Positions 15,709-23,512 of a DNA stretch of 27,366 bases are shown here, piece by piece. The stretch is from NCBI GenBank assembly GCA_031554215.1, contig JAVBKF010000040.1, forward strand, positions 1 to 27,366. The letters are read 5' to 3'. The stretch is from JAVBKE01 sp031554215. Its GTDB lineage: Bacteria > Bacillota > Bacilli > JARBTR01. Position numbers and translations under genes: made by a program. How positions within the stretch are numbered: the stretch's first letter is position 1; every line of letters starts with the position of its first letter. The notes beneath the pieces were generated by a model, which had not been told where the DNA came from, ran no database searches, and worked only from the letters and a program-made list of their open reading frames with translations.

Positions 15709-16479
15709 CTAGATTAACCCAAGCATTTTCAGACCATGGTAAATACCGTCATCATCAACATTTTTCGTGACATGATCAGCAAATGATTTCACCTGATCGC
15801 TGGCATTGCCCATTGCCACACCAGTGCCGACGCGTTCCAGCATTTCAACATCATTCAGGCCATCGCCGAATGCATAAACATTCTCCATTTTGTAGCCCAT
15901 TTCCCGAATCGTCTTCTCAATTCCAAAGGCTTTTGAACCGCCTTTTGGCACCACGTCCATCGACCAGTCATGCCACCTCACATAATCGACATCAGGCAAT
16001 CCATGTTGATAATAGTCATTATGCTCAAGCTCTGCAAATAAGAGCACTTGATAAATCTCATTATCAAGGTAGAAATCAGCTTTCACTTCTGGTATTGGCC
16101 AATGTAACTCGCCGAAGCAACGATTAATGTACTCACTTTTTCGAGATGCATAGAAATGGTCTGCATTCACATAGACCATCGCATGCTCCCGGTCATTTGC
16201 TAGTTTCGTAAGCGTCGCGAGTTCCTTTGCACCAATTGCATTTTTGAACACTACCTTATCGTCATAGACGCAGTAAGCACCATTATAACTAACATAACAA
16301 TCAATCGCTAACGCCTCACGAATGTCCTTATACATCATTGGTCCTCGCCCTGTTGCAATTGCCACGTGAATATCATTTCCCCGTAAAAGGCGAATCGCCT
16401 CTTTTGTCGAGGCTGGTAACTTCTTTTCCTCATCTAATAATGTCCCATCAATATCAAAAAAAACAATCTTCTTTTCCAA
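15709..16479 (-). CDS. Cof-type HAD-IIB sugar/nucleotide phosphatase
   Basis: The start is an unusual TTG at 16479, with an in-frame TAG directly before it and GAAGGAG 10 nt upstream, so no other start is possible. The 256-residue product has all four HAD motifs: FFDIDGTLLD (D9 nucleophile, D11 acid), the ATGRG segment, lysine in PKGGSKAFGI, and AFGDGLNDVEML. The type IIB cap occupies about residues 85-185. Such enzymes dephosphorylate sugar phosphates, pyridoxal phosphate or flavin precursors in the cytosol; the specificity sits in the cap and cannot be read here. It has no partner genes and no visible terminator before the VOC region. Confidence 0.9.
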   Translation of the reverse strand: MEKKIVFFDIDGTLLDEEKKLPASTKEAIRLLRGNDIHVAIATGRGPMMYKDIREALAIDCYVSYNGAYCVYDDKVVFKNAIGAKELATLTKLANDREHAMVYVNADHFYASRKSEYINRCFGELHWPIPEVKADFYLDNEIYQVLLFAELEHNDYYQHGLPDVDYVRWHDWSMDVVPKGGSKAFGIEKTIREMGYKMENVYAFGDGLNDVEMLERVGTGVAMGNASDQVKSFADHVTKNVDDDGIYHGLKMLGLI

Positions 16480-17019
16480 CTAGTAAACACTCCTTCAATG
16501 CTATATACCCTAATTCTACTTAGGCGACAACGAATCAATCGTTAGAAAACACCTTAAATCTATGTTCATTTATATGCCAAAACTCATATCAAACATGGAC
16601 CAGACAAAGCATGTAACTGCAACTTTCCAAATTGTTCGCTCTTCTCATTCTAAACATAGTCAAGTACTTTTACAAACATGATGATGTGAACATTATGTGC
16701 TAAATCATATTTGTTTTCTTTTTCGAGCGAACCACATCTACAAAAAACTTGCATTCAGGGCGTTAGTTGTGTAATCTATTACTTGAAATATATTGTTACC
16801 GTTTTGGTTTAGAGGCGGTAAAATCGGGCTAACTTAATCACATGAGGAGCAAAAAACGGTTTAGGATTACCGACAATATAATAGAAGAGAACTACTACTG
16901 TCGTCATGACCGTGTGCTAGCTCTAGTTTCGTTTGTTCTTCTTTTAGGACGAATGCTTGATGCGCTATGATGTGGAACGGTAGTGTCAAACTCTAAATAA
17001 AAAATGTAGGAGTTTTATA
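16480..17019. other. Long leader/intergenic region upstream of rnjA
   Basis: A perfect TATAAT stands at 16877-16882 without a good -35. TTACCG occurs at 16796-16801 and again at 16867-16872, and CGGTAA at 16816-16821 can pair with either, giving mutually exclusive stems. A 43-codon frame (16842-16970) with a hydrophobic end has no ribosome binding site. No rpoY (ykzG), the usual neighbour of rnjA in Bacillus and Listeria, is visible. The remaining sequence has nothing I can name. Confidence 0.4.
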
Positions 17020-18687
17020 ATGCGATTTGTCAGAAATGATCAAGTGACTATTTTCGCTATGGGTGGACTAGGCGAAATTGGGAAAAACATGTATGCAGTA
17101 CAGTTTCAGAATGAAATAGTATTAATTGATGCTGGGATTAAATTCCCAGAAGAAGAACTACTCGGAATTGATTACGTCATTCCTGATTTTGGATTTCTAG
17201 AAAAAAATGCAGCGAAAATTAAAGGACTATTTATCACACACGGACATGAGGATCATATTGGTGGGGTACCGTTTCTGCTGAAAAAAATGAATGTGCCAAT
17301 CTACGGCGGAAAACTTGCGCTAGCAATGATTTCAAAAAAGCTAGAAGAGCATGGGCTGTTGCGTGATGCAACGCTGAATGTGATTGACGAAGATGCCCTC
17401 ATTAAATTTCGCAACCTAAAGGTCGAGTTGTACACGACAACACATAGTATCCCAAATGCTTACGGAATTGTCGTTCACACACCAAATGGTACAATCGTTC
17501 ACACAGGCGATTTCAAGTTTGATTTCACACCTGTTGGTGAACCTGCCAACATGACGAAGATGGCTGAAATCGGAAAAAAAGGTGTTCTGTGCTTACTATC
17601 TGACAGCACCAATTCTGAGATCCCCAACTTCACAACTTCAGAGCGCGAAGTTGGCGAATCAATTCGTGAGATTTTCCGCAAAGTGGATGGACGGATTATT
17701 TTTGCAACATTCGCTTCAAATGTCTATCGTTTGCAACAAGTAATTGAGGCAGCTGTGAAAGCTGGACGCAAGGTGGCCATTTTCGGTCGAAGCATGGAAA
17801 ATGCCATTGAAATTGGTTTGCAACTTGAGTATATTAAAGCACCGAAAGAAACATTTATTGATGCACAAACGCTCAATACGTTGCCGCAAAATGAAGTCGT
17901 TATTCTTTGTACCGGCAGTCAAGGTGAACCGATGGCAGCACTGTCGCGGATTGCCAACGGCTCTCATAGACAGATTCATATTAATCCAGGTGATACGGTT
18001 GTTTTCTCTTCTTCACCAATTCCAGGCAACACACTTAGCGTTGCTCGCACGATTAACTTGCTGTACAAGGCTGGCGCAAACGTGATTCATGGTAAAGCAA
18101 GTAATGTCCATGCATCAGGTCATGGTGGTCAGGAAGAGCAAAAGCTGATGCTCAGACTGATGAAGCCGAAATTCTTCATGCCAATTCATGGTGAGTATAG
18201 AATGCAGAAACTTCATGCAAAGCTTGCTGTTGATTGTGGTGTTGAACCAGATAACTGTTTCCTCATGAATAATGGCGATGTGCTGGCATTAACGAAGGAC
18301 ACGGCAGAAGTTGTTGGCACTGTACCTGCTGGTGATGTTTATGTTGACGGGAAAGGTATTGGCGATATTGGCAACGCGGTCATTCGTGACAGACGATTGC
18401 TTTCTGAAGAAGGACTAGTTGTCGTTGTGCTTTCTGTTGATAAGACAAACAACCGGATCGTTGCAGGTCCTGATCTAATTTCTCGTGGTTTTGTCTATAT
18501 GCGTGAGTCTGGTGAGATGATTAGCAATGCACAATCACAAATCCAAACAACACTGCGGAGCCATTTAGAGAAAAACCCTTGCAAGACTAGCGAGATCAAG
18601 AGTCAAATTGTTGATACTTTGGGGCAGATTCTCTATGAAAGAACAAAGCGTCACCCAATGGTGCTGCCAATTATCATGGAAATCTAA
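17020..18687 (+). CDS. rnjA: Ribonuclease J1
   Basis: TAGGAG lies 7 nt before the ATG. The 555-residue product is the length of Bacillus subtilis RNase J1 and follows it closely from MRFVRNDQVTIFAMGGLGEI to HPMVLPIIMEI. It has a metallo-beta-lactamase core with HGHEDH (H74, H76, D78, H79), a beta-CASP domain (about 210-370, with FASNVYRLQQ and SSPIPGN) and a C-terminal domain. The enzyme degrades and matures mRNA and rRNA as a 5'-3' exonuclease and endonuclease in the cytosol. The sequence resembles J1 rather than J2, for example in PIHGEYRMQKLHAKLA. The rpoY gene usually found next to it is missing. It has a long upstream region and a strong terminator of its own, so it is monocistronic. Confidence 0.97.
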   Translation: MRFVRNDQVTIFAMGGLGEIGKNMYAVQFQNEIVLIDAGIKFPEEELLGIDYVIPDFGFLEKNAAKIKGLFITHGHEDHIGGVPFLLKKMNVPIYGGKLALAMISKKLEEHGLLRDATLNVIDEDALIKFRNLKVELYTTTHSIPNAYGIVVHTPNGTIVHTGDFKFDFTPVGEPANMTKMAEIGKKGVLCLLSDSTNSEIPNFTTSEREVGESIREIFRKVDGRIIFATFASNVYRLQQVIEAAVKAGRKVAIFGRSMENAIEIGLQLEYIKAPKETFIDAQTLNTLPQNEVVILCTGSQGEPMAALSRIANGSHRQIHINPGDTVVFSSSPIPGNTLSVARTINLLYKAGANVIHGKASNVHASGHGGQEEQKLMLRLMKPKFFMPIHGEYRMQKLHAKLAVDCGVEPDNCFLMNNGDVLALTKDTAEVVGTVPAGDVYVDGKGIGDIGNAVIRDRRLLSEEGLVVVVLSVDKTNNRIVAGPDLISRGFVYMRESGEMISNAQSQIQTTLRSHLEKNPCKTSEIKSQIVDTLGQILYERTKRHPMVLPIIMEI

Positions 18688-18709
18688 ATTCTTGTCATAA
18701 ATGAATATT

Positions 18710-18739
18710 CCCTCACAGAGAAATCTGTGGGGGTTTTTT
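18710..18739 (+). terminator. Rho-independent terminator of rnjA
   Basis: A 10-bp stem with one G-U pair (18710-18719 with 18724-18733), a GAAA tetraloop and six T, 22 nt past the stop codon. Confidence 0.93.
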
Positions 18740-18742
18740 GTG

Positions 18743-19141
18743 CTATGTAACTCGGCAAGTAGGTAAATCATTTACCAAATAATCATTGCCTACCCTAATA
18801 CTTGTTTGTTGATGAGAAACCACACAACAGTTTGACCCCCAGTGCTCCGCCGTCGGCACAAGCGCTGTCTGTGCCCTGCGTTCATTTGCCAGCCGGATTA
18901 CTTCCTGCTCAACCATTTTGATTTCGTCAAGATGCGGAACGAAGACCTTTTGACCCGGATAAATTAAATTCGGGTCTTCAAACTGCGGATTTGTTTGGAT
19001 GATTTCAATCACACCGACTTGGTATTTCACCGCTATTTTCCATAGGGAATCATTCTTCTGGACAACATATGTATCAGAAACAAAAACACTGGTTGAACAC
19101 AACCATAACACTGATGCCAAGGAAAATAATTTTTTTGACAT
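18743..19141 (-). CDS. Secreted LysM protein with a truncated CAP domain
   Basis: The second of two close ATGs (19141) is chosen because GAGGAG then lies 9 nt away. The 132-residue product starts with a signal peptide (MSKK plus a hydrophobic run to about residue 22), followed by one LysM domain (25-69; YVVQKNDSLWKIAVKY through NPNLIYPGQKVFVP-like sequence) that binds cell-wall glycan. Residues 77-92, VEQEVIRLANERRAQTAL, are the first helix of a CAP/SCP (YkwD-like) domain, but after that the sequence (GSNCCVVSHQQTS and on) no longer fits and stops after 40 residues; other frames do not restore the fold. The gene is thus a shortened LysM-CAP protein, perhaps a pseudogene. It is divergent from the zinc ATPase gene. 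Confidence 0.7.
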   Translation of the reverse strand: MSKKLFSLASVLWLCSTSVFVSDTYVVQKNDSLWKIAVKYQVGVIEIIQTNPQFEDPNLIYPGQKVFVPHLDEIKMVEQEVIRLANERRAQTALVPTAEHWGSNCCVVSHQQTSIRVGNDYLVNDLPTCRVT

Positions 19142-19177
19142 GCTCATTCTCTCCTCAATTGTTTGCATTAGTATTTC

Positions 19178-19193
19178 CATTATTTAAATAAAA
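19178..19193. repeat. Shared 16-nt AT-rich motif, copy 1
   Basis: CATTATTTAAATAAAA on the plus strand is the exact reverse complement of the motif at 21552-21567. Its core TTATTTAAATAA (19180-19191) is a perfect 12-bp palindrome. It lies between the LysM gene and the ATPase promoter. Confidence 0.5.
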
Positions 19194-19214
19194 ATGCCAA
19201 AATAAAACGATTGA

Positions 19215-19243
19215 TTGACAATCTAAATGGTAGCGCATATACT
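19215..19243 (+). promoter_or_regulatory. Sigma-A promoter of the metal ATPase gene
   Basis: A perfect TTGACA (19215-19220), a 17-nt spacer and TATACT (19238-19243). The start would be near 19250, directly inside the operator at 19252. Confidence 0.85.
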
Positions 19244-19251
19244 AAATACAG

Positions 19252-19267
19252 TTGAACAATTATTCAA
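19252..19267 (+). promoter_or_regulatory. SmtB/ArsR-type operator
   Basis: TTGAACAATTATTCAA contains TGAA-N6-TTCA, the half-site arrangement known for SmtB/ArsR-family metal sensors. It covers the predicted transcription start, so a bound repressor would block the promoter until metal releases it. The sensor gene at 21582 is the obvious candidate. Confidence 0.65.
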
Positions 19268-19339
19268 TTGTTTGTCGGATTCATTAACTTGCACACGCGA
19301 TTGCTGACTATAAAAAAGACCAATGTAAGGAGAATTGAC

Positions 19340-21298
19340 ATGAATGAAGAAATAAACACGGCAACTGATTGCTGCGGAGACGAGGATGGACACGGTCATA
19401 GTCACGGACACGGACATGATCACGGTCATAGCCATGAAGACACATTATCCAAAAAGAAGCAAATCCAGTTAGCGATTGGCACGCTACTATTCGCCATTGG
19501 CATCATCGTTCATTTAGAAACAGTCTATGAATTCCTCCTATTTGGTGCCAGCTATCTACTCATTGGTGGTGAAGTGGTTCTCCATGCTAATCGCAATATC
19601 CGCCGAGGAAAAGTCTTTGATGAGAATTTCTTAATGAGTATTGCCACAATTGGTGCATTTTCTATCGGTGAATTTGCAGAGGGCGTCGCGGTGATGCTCT
19701 TCTATCAAATCGGTGAATTATTCCAAGCAAGAGCTGTCAATAATTCCCGTAAATCGATTACTGCTTTGCTAGATATCCGTCCTGATTTCGTTCATTTAAA
19801 GCATGGCGATCAGGTGACTACTGTTTCACCAAGTGAAGCAAACGTCGGTGACTTATTTATTGTCAAACCAGGTGAGAAGATACCACTCGACGGTGAAATT
19901 ACCGAGGGAGAGACGATGCTGGACACGGCTGCACTAACTGGCGAATCTGTACCACGCAAAGCAAAACTAGGCGATCAAGTTTTATCTGGGTCCATTAATT
20001 TATCAGGGCTTTTGACAGTCCGCGCCGAAAAGGAATTTGGAGAATCAACTGTTGCGAAAATTCTCGATCTTGTCCAGAATGCAAGTAATAAAAAAGCTCG
20101 GACGGAACAGTTTATGACTAAATTTGCCCGAATATATACGCCAATTGTCGTCTATCTTGCCATTGCGATTGCTTTGATTCCGTCGCTATTCTTTGATGCA
20201 TCATTTTCAGAGTTCTTGAATCGTGCCCTGATATTTCTTGTTATCTCCTGTCCTTGTGCCCTCGTTGTTTCAATCCCACTCGGCTTCTTTGGCGGGATTG
20301 GTGCGGCATCCCGAAACGGTATCCTCATCAAAGGTGGCAACTATCTTGAGGCACTTAACAACGTGGATACAGTCGTTTTTGATAAAACAGGTACGCTAAC
20401 GAAGGGTGTTTTTAACGTAACAAGTATTGTACCGCGTGGTTCTTTCAGTCAGCAGGAATTGCTCCACTATGCTGCTTTCGTGGAGAATTACTCGACCCAC
20501 CCCATTGCCACATCCATTAAGAAAGCCTATGATGGGACTATTGATGTAGCAGCGATTGCTGGCTATAAAGAAATTTCTGGGCATGGCATCGAGGTTCTAA
20601 TTAGCGGAACACTTGTATGCCTTGGAAACGAGAAATTGATGCGCCTAAAACAAATACCGTGCGAGCGTGTGACTGAAACTGGGACCATCGTTCATATAGC
20701 AGTTGATGGTATTTATGCAGGGTACATGATCATTGCAGATGAGATCAAACCAGATAGCGCAATGGCTATTTCTGCACTTCGTGCGCAAGGGATTAACCAT
20801 ATTGCGATGCTAAGCGGCGACAACCAATCCGCCAGTGAAAGGGTTGCTAGTCAGCTCGCACTCGATGAAATACATGCAGAGCTATTACCGGATCAAAAGG
20901 TGGAGAAACTAGAGGATATCAAGCAGCGCCTGACAGCAGAAAAAGCCAGACTATTATTTGTTGGCGATGGCATCAATGATGCACCAGTCCTTGCCTTTGC
21001 TGATGTTGGTGTCGCCATGGGCGGACTGGGCTCTGATGCGGCGATCGAAGCAGCTGATATTGTACTCATGACAGATGAGCCTTCAAAACTCGCCCGCGCC
21101 ATCAAAATCGCCAAGAAAACAAGACGAATTGTTTGGCAAAACATTGCGATTACCATGATTGTCAAAGGGATTGTGCTTATTCTCGGCGCTGGTGGTCTTG
21201 CCACGATGTGGGAAGCTGTTTTCGCAGATGTTGGTGTTGCACTCATTGCTATCTTTAACGCAATGCGCATCATCCGGACAGACTTTGGTGATGAATAA
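19340..21298 (+). CDS. Zinc/cadmium-exporting P1B-type ATPase
   Basis: The ATG at 19340 follows AAGGAG by 8 nt. The 652-residue product has the P1B-2 layout: transmembrane helices, actuator loop with LTGESVP, the membrane metal site S-C304-P-C306 in ISCPCALVVS, the phosphorylated D348 in FDKTGTLT, the H-P signature in STHPIATS and the hinge GDGINDAP. The N-terminus lacks the usual CxxC metal-binding HMA domain. It has instead CC at 11-12 and eight alternating histidines between 18 and 32 (GHGHSHGHGHDHGHSH). It should pump Zn(II), Cd(II) or Pb(II) out of the cell using ATP. It has its own metal-type operator and promoter, and the sensor gene lies 283 bp downstream in the same direction. Confidence 0.94.
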   Translation: MNEEINTATDCCGDEDGHGHSHGHGHDHGHSHEDTLSKKKQIQLAIGTLLFAIGIIVHLETVYEFLLFGASYLLIGGEVVLHANRNIRRGKVFDENFLMSIATIGAFSIGEFAEGVAVMLFYQIGELFQARAVNNSRKSITALLDIRPDFVHLKHGDQVTTVSPSEANVGDLFIVKPGEKIPLDGEITEGETMLDTAALTGESVPRKAKLGDQVLSGSINLSGLLTVRAEKEFGESTVAKILDLVQNASNKKARTEQFMTKFARIYTPIVVYLAIAIALIPSLFFDASFSEFLNRALIFLVISCPCALVVSIPLGFFGGIGAASRNGILIKGGNYLEALNNVDTVVFDKTGTLTKGVFNVTSIVPRGSFSQQELLHYAAFVENYSTHPIATSIKKAYDGTIDVAAIAGYKEISGHGIEVLISGTLVCLGNEKLMRLKQIPCERVTETGTIVHIAVDGIYAGYMIIADEIKPDSAMAISALRAQGINHIAMLSGDNQSASERVASQLALDEIHAELLPDQKVEKLEDIKQRLTAEKARLLFVGDGINDAPVLAFADVGVAMGGLGSDAAIEAADIVLMTDEPSKLARAIKIAKKTRRIVWQNIAITMIVKGIVLILGAGGLATMWEAVFADVGVALIAIFNAMRIIRTDFGDE

Positions 21299-21539
21299 GT
21301 ATTGCCCAGCAGATTGACTGCTAAGCTTGAGGCGCCAGCTTACCTTGAGCCCTCCTCTAGATGCAATCTTGATCAAACGCGTGGTAGTGACAACAAAGGG
21401 TTCAAGCTAAAATCACCGAAGCGGAAGATGAAGCAGATATCCGAACAAATCAAATGGCATAACAGCATACAGTTTCTGATATACTCCAAGAAACCCAGCC
21501 AGCTGCAATGCGCTAATGTAGCGTTACCCTGTTAGATAG

Positions 21540-21567
21540 TTTAAATAACGGTTTTATTTAAATAATG
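21540..21567 (+). promoter_or_regulatory. AT-rich inverted repeat and shared motif upstream of the ArsR gene
   Basis: TTTAAATAA (21540-21548) and TTATTTAAA (21554-21562) form an inverted repeat with a 5-nt spacer. The overlapping 16-mer TTTTATTTAAATAATG (21552-21567) recurs reverse-complemented at 19178-19193. It may be an operator near the start of the sensor gene. I find no clear -35/-10 pair here. Confidence 0.45.
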
Positions 21568-21581
21568 AAAGAGTGAGAAAA

Positions 21582-21944
21582 ATGACAAACGGGATTATTC
21601 GATGTGATTGTAATGTGATTCATGAGGAAGTTGTAAACAAAGTACGCGAAAAGCTACCAGCTGATGAAAACCTCTATGATTTAGCTGAATTATTTAAGGT
21701 GTTCGGTGACACAACACGTGTGAAAATCCTCTGGGCACTTGATCAGGCGGAGATGTGTGTCTGCGATATTTCAGTGCTTCTAAACATGACCAAATCTGCT
21801 GTATCACATCAGCTACGCGTATTAAAAAATGCCCGCCTTGTCAGGTTTCGCAAGGAAGGCAAAAATGTTTATTACTCACTTGATGATGAACATGTCAAAG
21901 GCATTTTCGAGCTAGGACTGATTCATATTGACGAATTGTCGTAG
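21582..21944 (+). CDS. SmtB/ArsR-family metal-sensing repressor (CadC/ZiaR-like)
   Basis: The ATG at 21582 is preferred over an in-frame GTG at 21573, which would sit too close to the weak AAAGAG site. The 120-residue product is a winged-helix repressor with recognition segment MTKSAVSHQLRVLKNARLV. It carries both metal sites known in the family: alpha3N with C8 and C10 from the N-terminal arm and C59-V-C61-D in the third helix, and alpha5 as D102-x-H104-x10-H115-x2-E118, an exact match to the zinc-sensing pattern. Cadmium or lead would use the first and zinc the second. Metal binding should release it from the TGAA-N6-TTCA operator of the ATPase gene. Confidence 0.92.
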   Translation: MTNGIIRCDCNVIHEEVVNKVREKLPADENLYDLAELFKVFGDTTRVKILWALDQAEMCVCDISVLLNMTKSAVSHQLRVLKNARLVRFRKEGKNVYYSLDDEHVKGIFELGLIHIDELS

Positions 21945-21987
21945 AGCCGCTCTACATCGACAACCCCTATGCGTGCGGTTCAACCAC

Positions 21988-23097
21988 TTAGCGGCGGAGA
22001 TAGCGGTCAACTAGGTTAATCGCTACTTCTATCGCTGCCTCATCGGGATTCATTTGTGCATGATGTAAACCATGTTCAGTCCCCACACCTAGCCAGAACA
22101 TAAAGCCTGGCACTTCTTTTAGCATATAACCAAAGTCCTCGCCGGTCATCGCTTTGCTAGCACGCGTAAACTGGACCTCTGCATCACCTGAGACAAATTC
22201 GATAAATTCATTGGTGAGTATTTCATCATTATTTACTTGATAGTAGGCCGAACCATAATCAAGGCTTACCTCGCACTGGTAGCTTGTTTGGAAACCAGTT
22301 ATCATCGCCTCTACCCTGCTTTTCACGAGCTGCATTGATTCTGCTGACAGGGTCCGAATCGTCCCTTCTAGCCGGGCAGTTTCTGCAATGATATTGTTGA
22401 CTGTTCCAGCTGACATTTTTCCAAATGTGATGACGACTGCATCTAACGGATTGATATTTCGTGAGACAATTGTTTGTAATTGCGACACAAGCGCAGCTGC
22501 CGCAATCACCATATCATTCGTTTTATGTGGAAAGGCTGCATGTCCACCAAGTCCCTTTAGGTCGATGAACAACTCTGAGGTATTGGCAAATAGGAGCCCT
22601 CTCTTTGTCGCGATTGTACCTACTGGATACTCAGGGGCAATATGAAGCCCAAGCATGATATCTGGTTTCCATCTTGCAAACGTTTCTGTCCTTATCATCT
22701 CCTTTGCCCCGCCCGGACGCTCCTCTGCCGGTTGAAACAGAAATAAGATGTGATCACGGACAGGCTGCCGAACCACTTTCTCTACTAACCCAAGGGCAAT
22801 AGCCATGTGAAAATCATGCCCGCATGCGTGCATATAGCCGGGGTGTGTTGAGGCGAAATCGACGCCAGTCTCCTCTTGAATAGGTAATCCATCAATATCA
22901 CACCGATAACCAATTGTACGCTTGCCACTCGATCCTTTGACGAATACGAATAACCCAGTTCGCCATGTTTCAATGACTAACCGTTCTTGTGGAAATGTTT
23001 TGAGGACTTCCAGTAAGTATGCTTGGGTTTTTACTTCTTTGAAACCAGTTTCCGGGATTTTGTGTAAATCACGTCGTATTTGAATAAATTGGTTCAT
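21988..23097 (-). CDS. dapL: N-acetyldiaminopimelate deacetylase (M20 amidohydrolase, YkuR-like)
   Basis: The 369-residue product follows Bacillus subtilis YkuR closely: RRDLHKIPE near the start, YRCDIDGLPI, MHACGHDFHM with zinc ligands C92 and H94, FQPAEERPGGA with the catalytic and ligand glutamates, TALHIAPE-like GLHIAPEYPVGTIATKRG, GGHAAFPH and MTGEDFGYML. The enzyme removes acetyl from N-acetyl-LL-diaminopimelate in lysine and cell-wall precursor synthesis. In Bacillus it is paired with the acetyltransferase gene dapH (ykuQ); here it is alone. A GTG at 23106 is an alternative start: AGGAG lies 3 nt from it and 12 nt from the ATG, so neither is ideal. Close relatives such as hippurate hydrolase share the fold. 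Confidence 0.9.
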   Translation of the reverse strand: MNQFIQIRRDLHKIPETGFKEVKTQAYLLEVLKTFPQERLVIETWRTGLFVFVKGSSGKRTIGYRCDIDGLPIQEETGVDFASTHPGYMHACGHDFHMAIALGLVEKVVRQPVRDHILFLFQPAEERPGGAKEMIRTETFARWKPDIMLGLHIAPEYPVGTIATKRGLLFANTSELFIDLKGLGGHAAFPHKTNDMVIAAAALVSQLQTIVSRNINPLDAVVITFGKMSAGTVNNIIAETARLEGTIRTLSAESMQLVKSRVEAMITGFQTSYQCEVSLDYGSAYYQVNNDEILTNEFIEFVSGDAEVQFTRASKAMTGEDFGYMLKEVPGFMFWLGVGTEHGLHHAQMNPDEAAIEVAINLVDRYLRR

Positions 23098-23106
23098 TCG
23101 CTTCAC

Positions 23107-23419
23107 AAGCTCCTATCCATGTTCAATTACTTCTATCTTATCATAGTAAACACTGTTATTGCCGCAGGAAACCGCTTGATAGGGTATGAGTTTAGATTGA
23201 TTTTTTTAAGTCGACTGTTGAAAAAGGGCGTTGAAATGGGAAAAAGTTTGAGGCAAGATGAGTGCACGAAGTGATAAAAGATCTTTTTGTAAAATTGGAT
23301 GTCCTTTTCAAGCAACATTCAGGCATGATTGATGAACACTTCGATTGAAAAATGCGGTTAAATAATTTTGCTCTAATGGATGAAGCTGTGCGATTTTCAG
23401 CACCACTATTCTAGGGTTT
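23107..23419. other. Intergenic region between the deacetylase and deaminase genes
   Basis: Short frames here lack ribosome binding sites. On the minus strand TATGAT (near 23139-23144) might be the -10 of the deacetylase gene, with no good -35. I see nothing else that can be named. Confidence 0.35.
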
Positions 23420-23449
23420 TTTACCTAATAATGGTATACATTTTATAAA
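23420..23449 (+). promoter_or_regulatory. Probable promoter of the deaminase gene
   Basis: TTTACC (23420-23425), an 18-nt spacer and TATAAA (23444-23449). The start would be near 23456, inside the hairpin at 23448-23471. Confidence 0.45.
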
Positions 23450-23471
23450 AATGCTGATAAACTAGCATTTT
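23448..23471. promoter_or_regulatory. Inverted repeat overlapping the deaminase promoter
   Basis: AAAATGCT (23448-23455) and AGCATTTT (23464-23471) form a perfect 8-bp inverted repeat with an 8-nt spacer. It overlaps the -10 and the predicted start. The place suits a repressor operator; as RNA it would be a weak hairpin without a following U-run. Confidence 0.45.
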
Positions 23472-23512
23472 ACTATATATTAACCACTATTTTCAGAAGG
23501 GAATGTTTAACA

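Noticed and set aside
16842..16970. 43-codon frame with a hydrophobic C-terminal half upstream of rnjA
   Set aside because: No ribosome binding site, and it covers the TATAAT at 16877; no similarity I can name.
21302..21535. 77-codon frame between the ATPase and sensor genes
   Set aside because: No ribosome binding site, and it occupies a region with hairpins and no recognisable domain.
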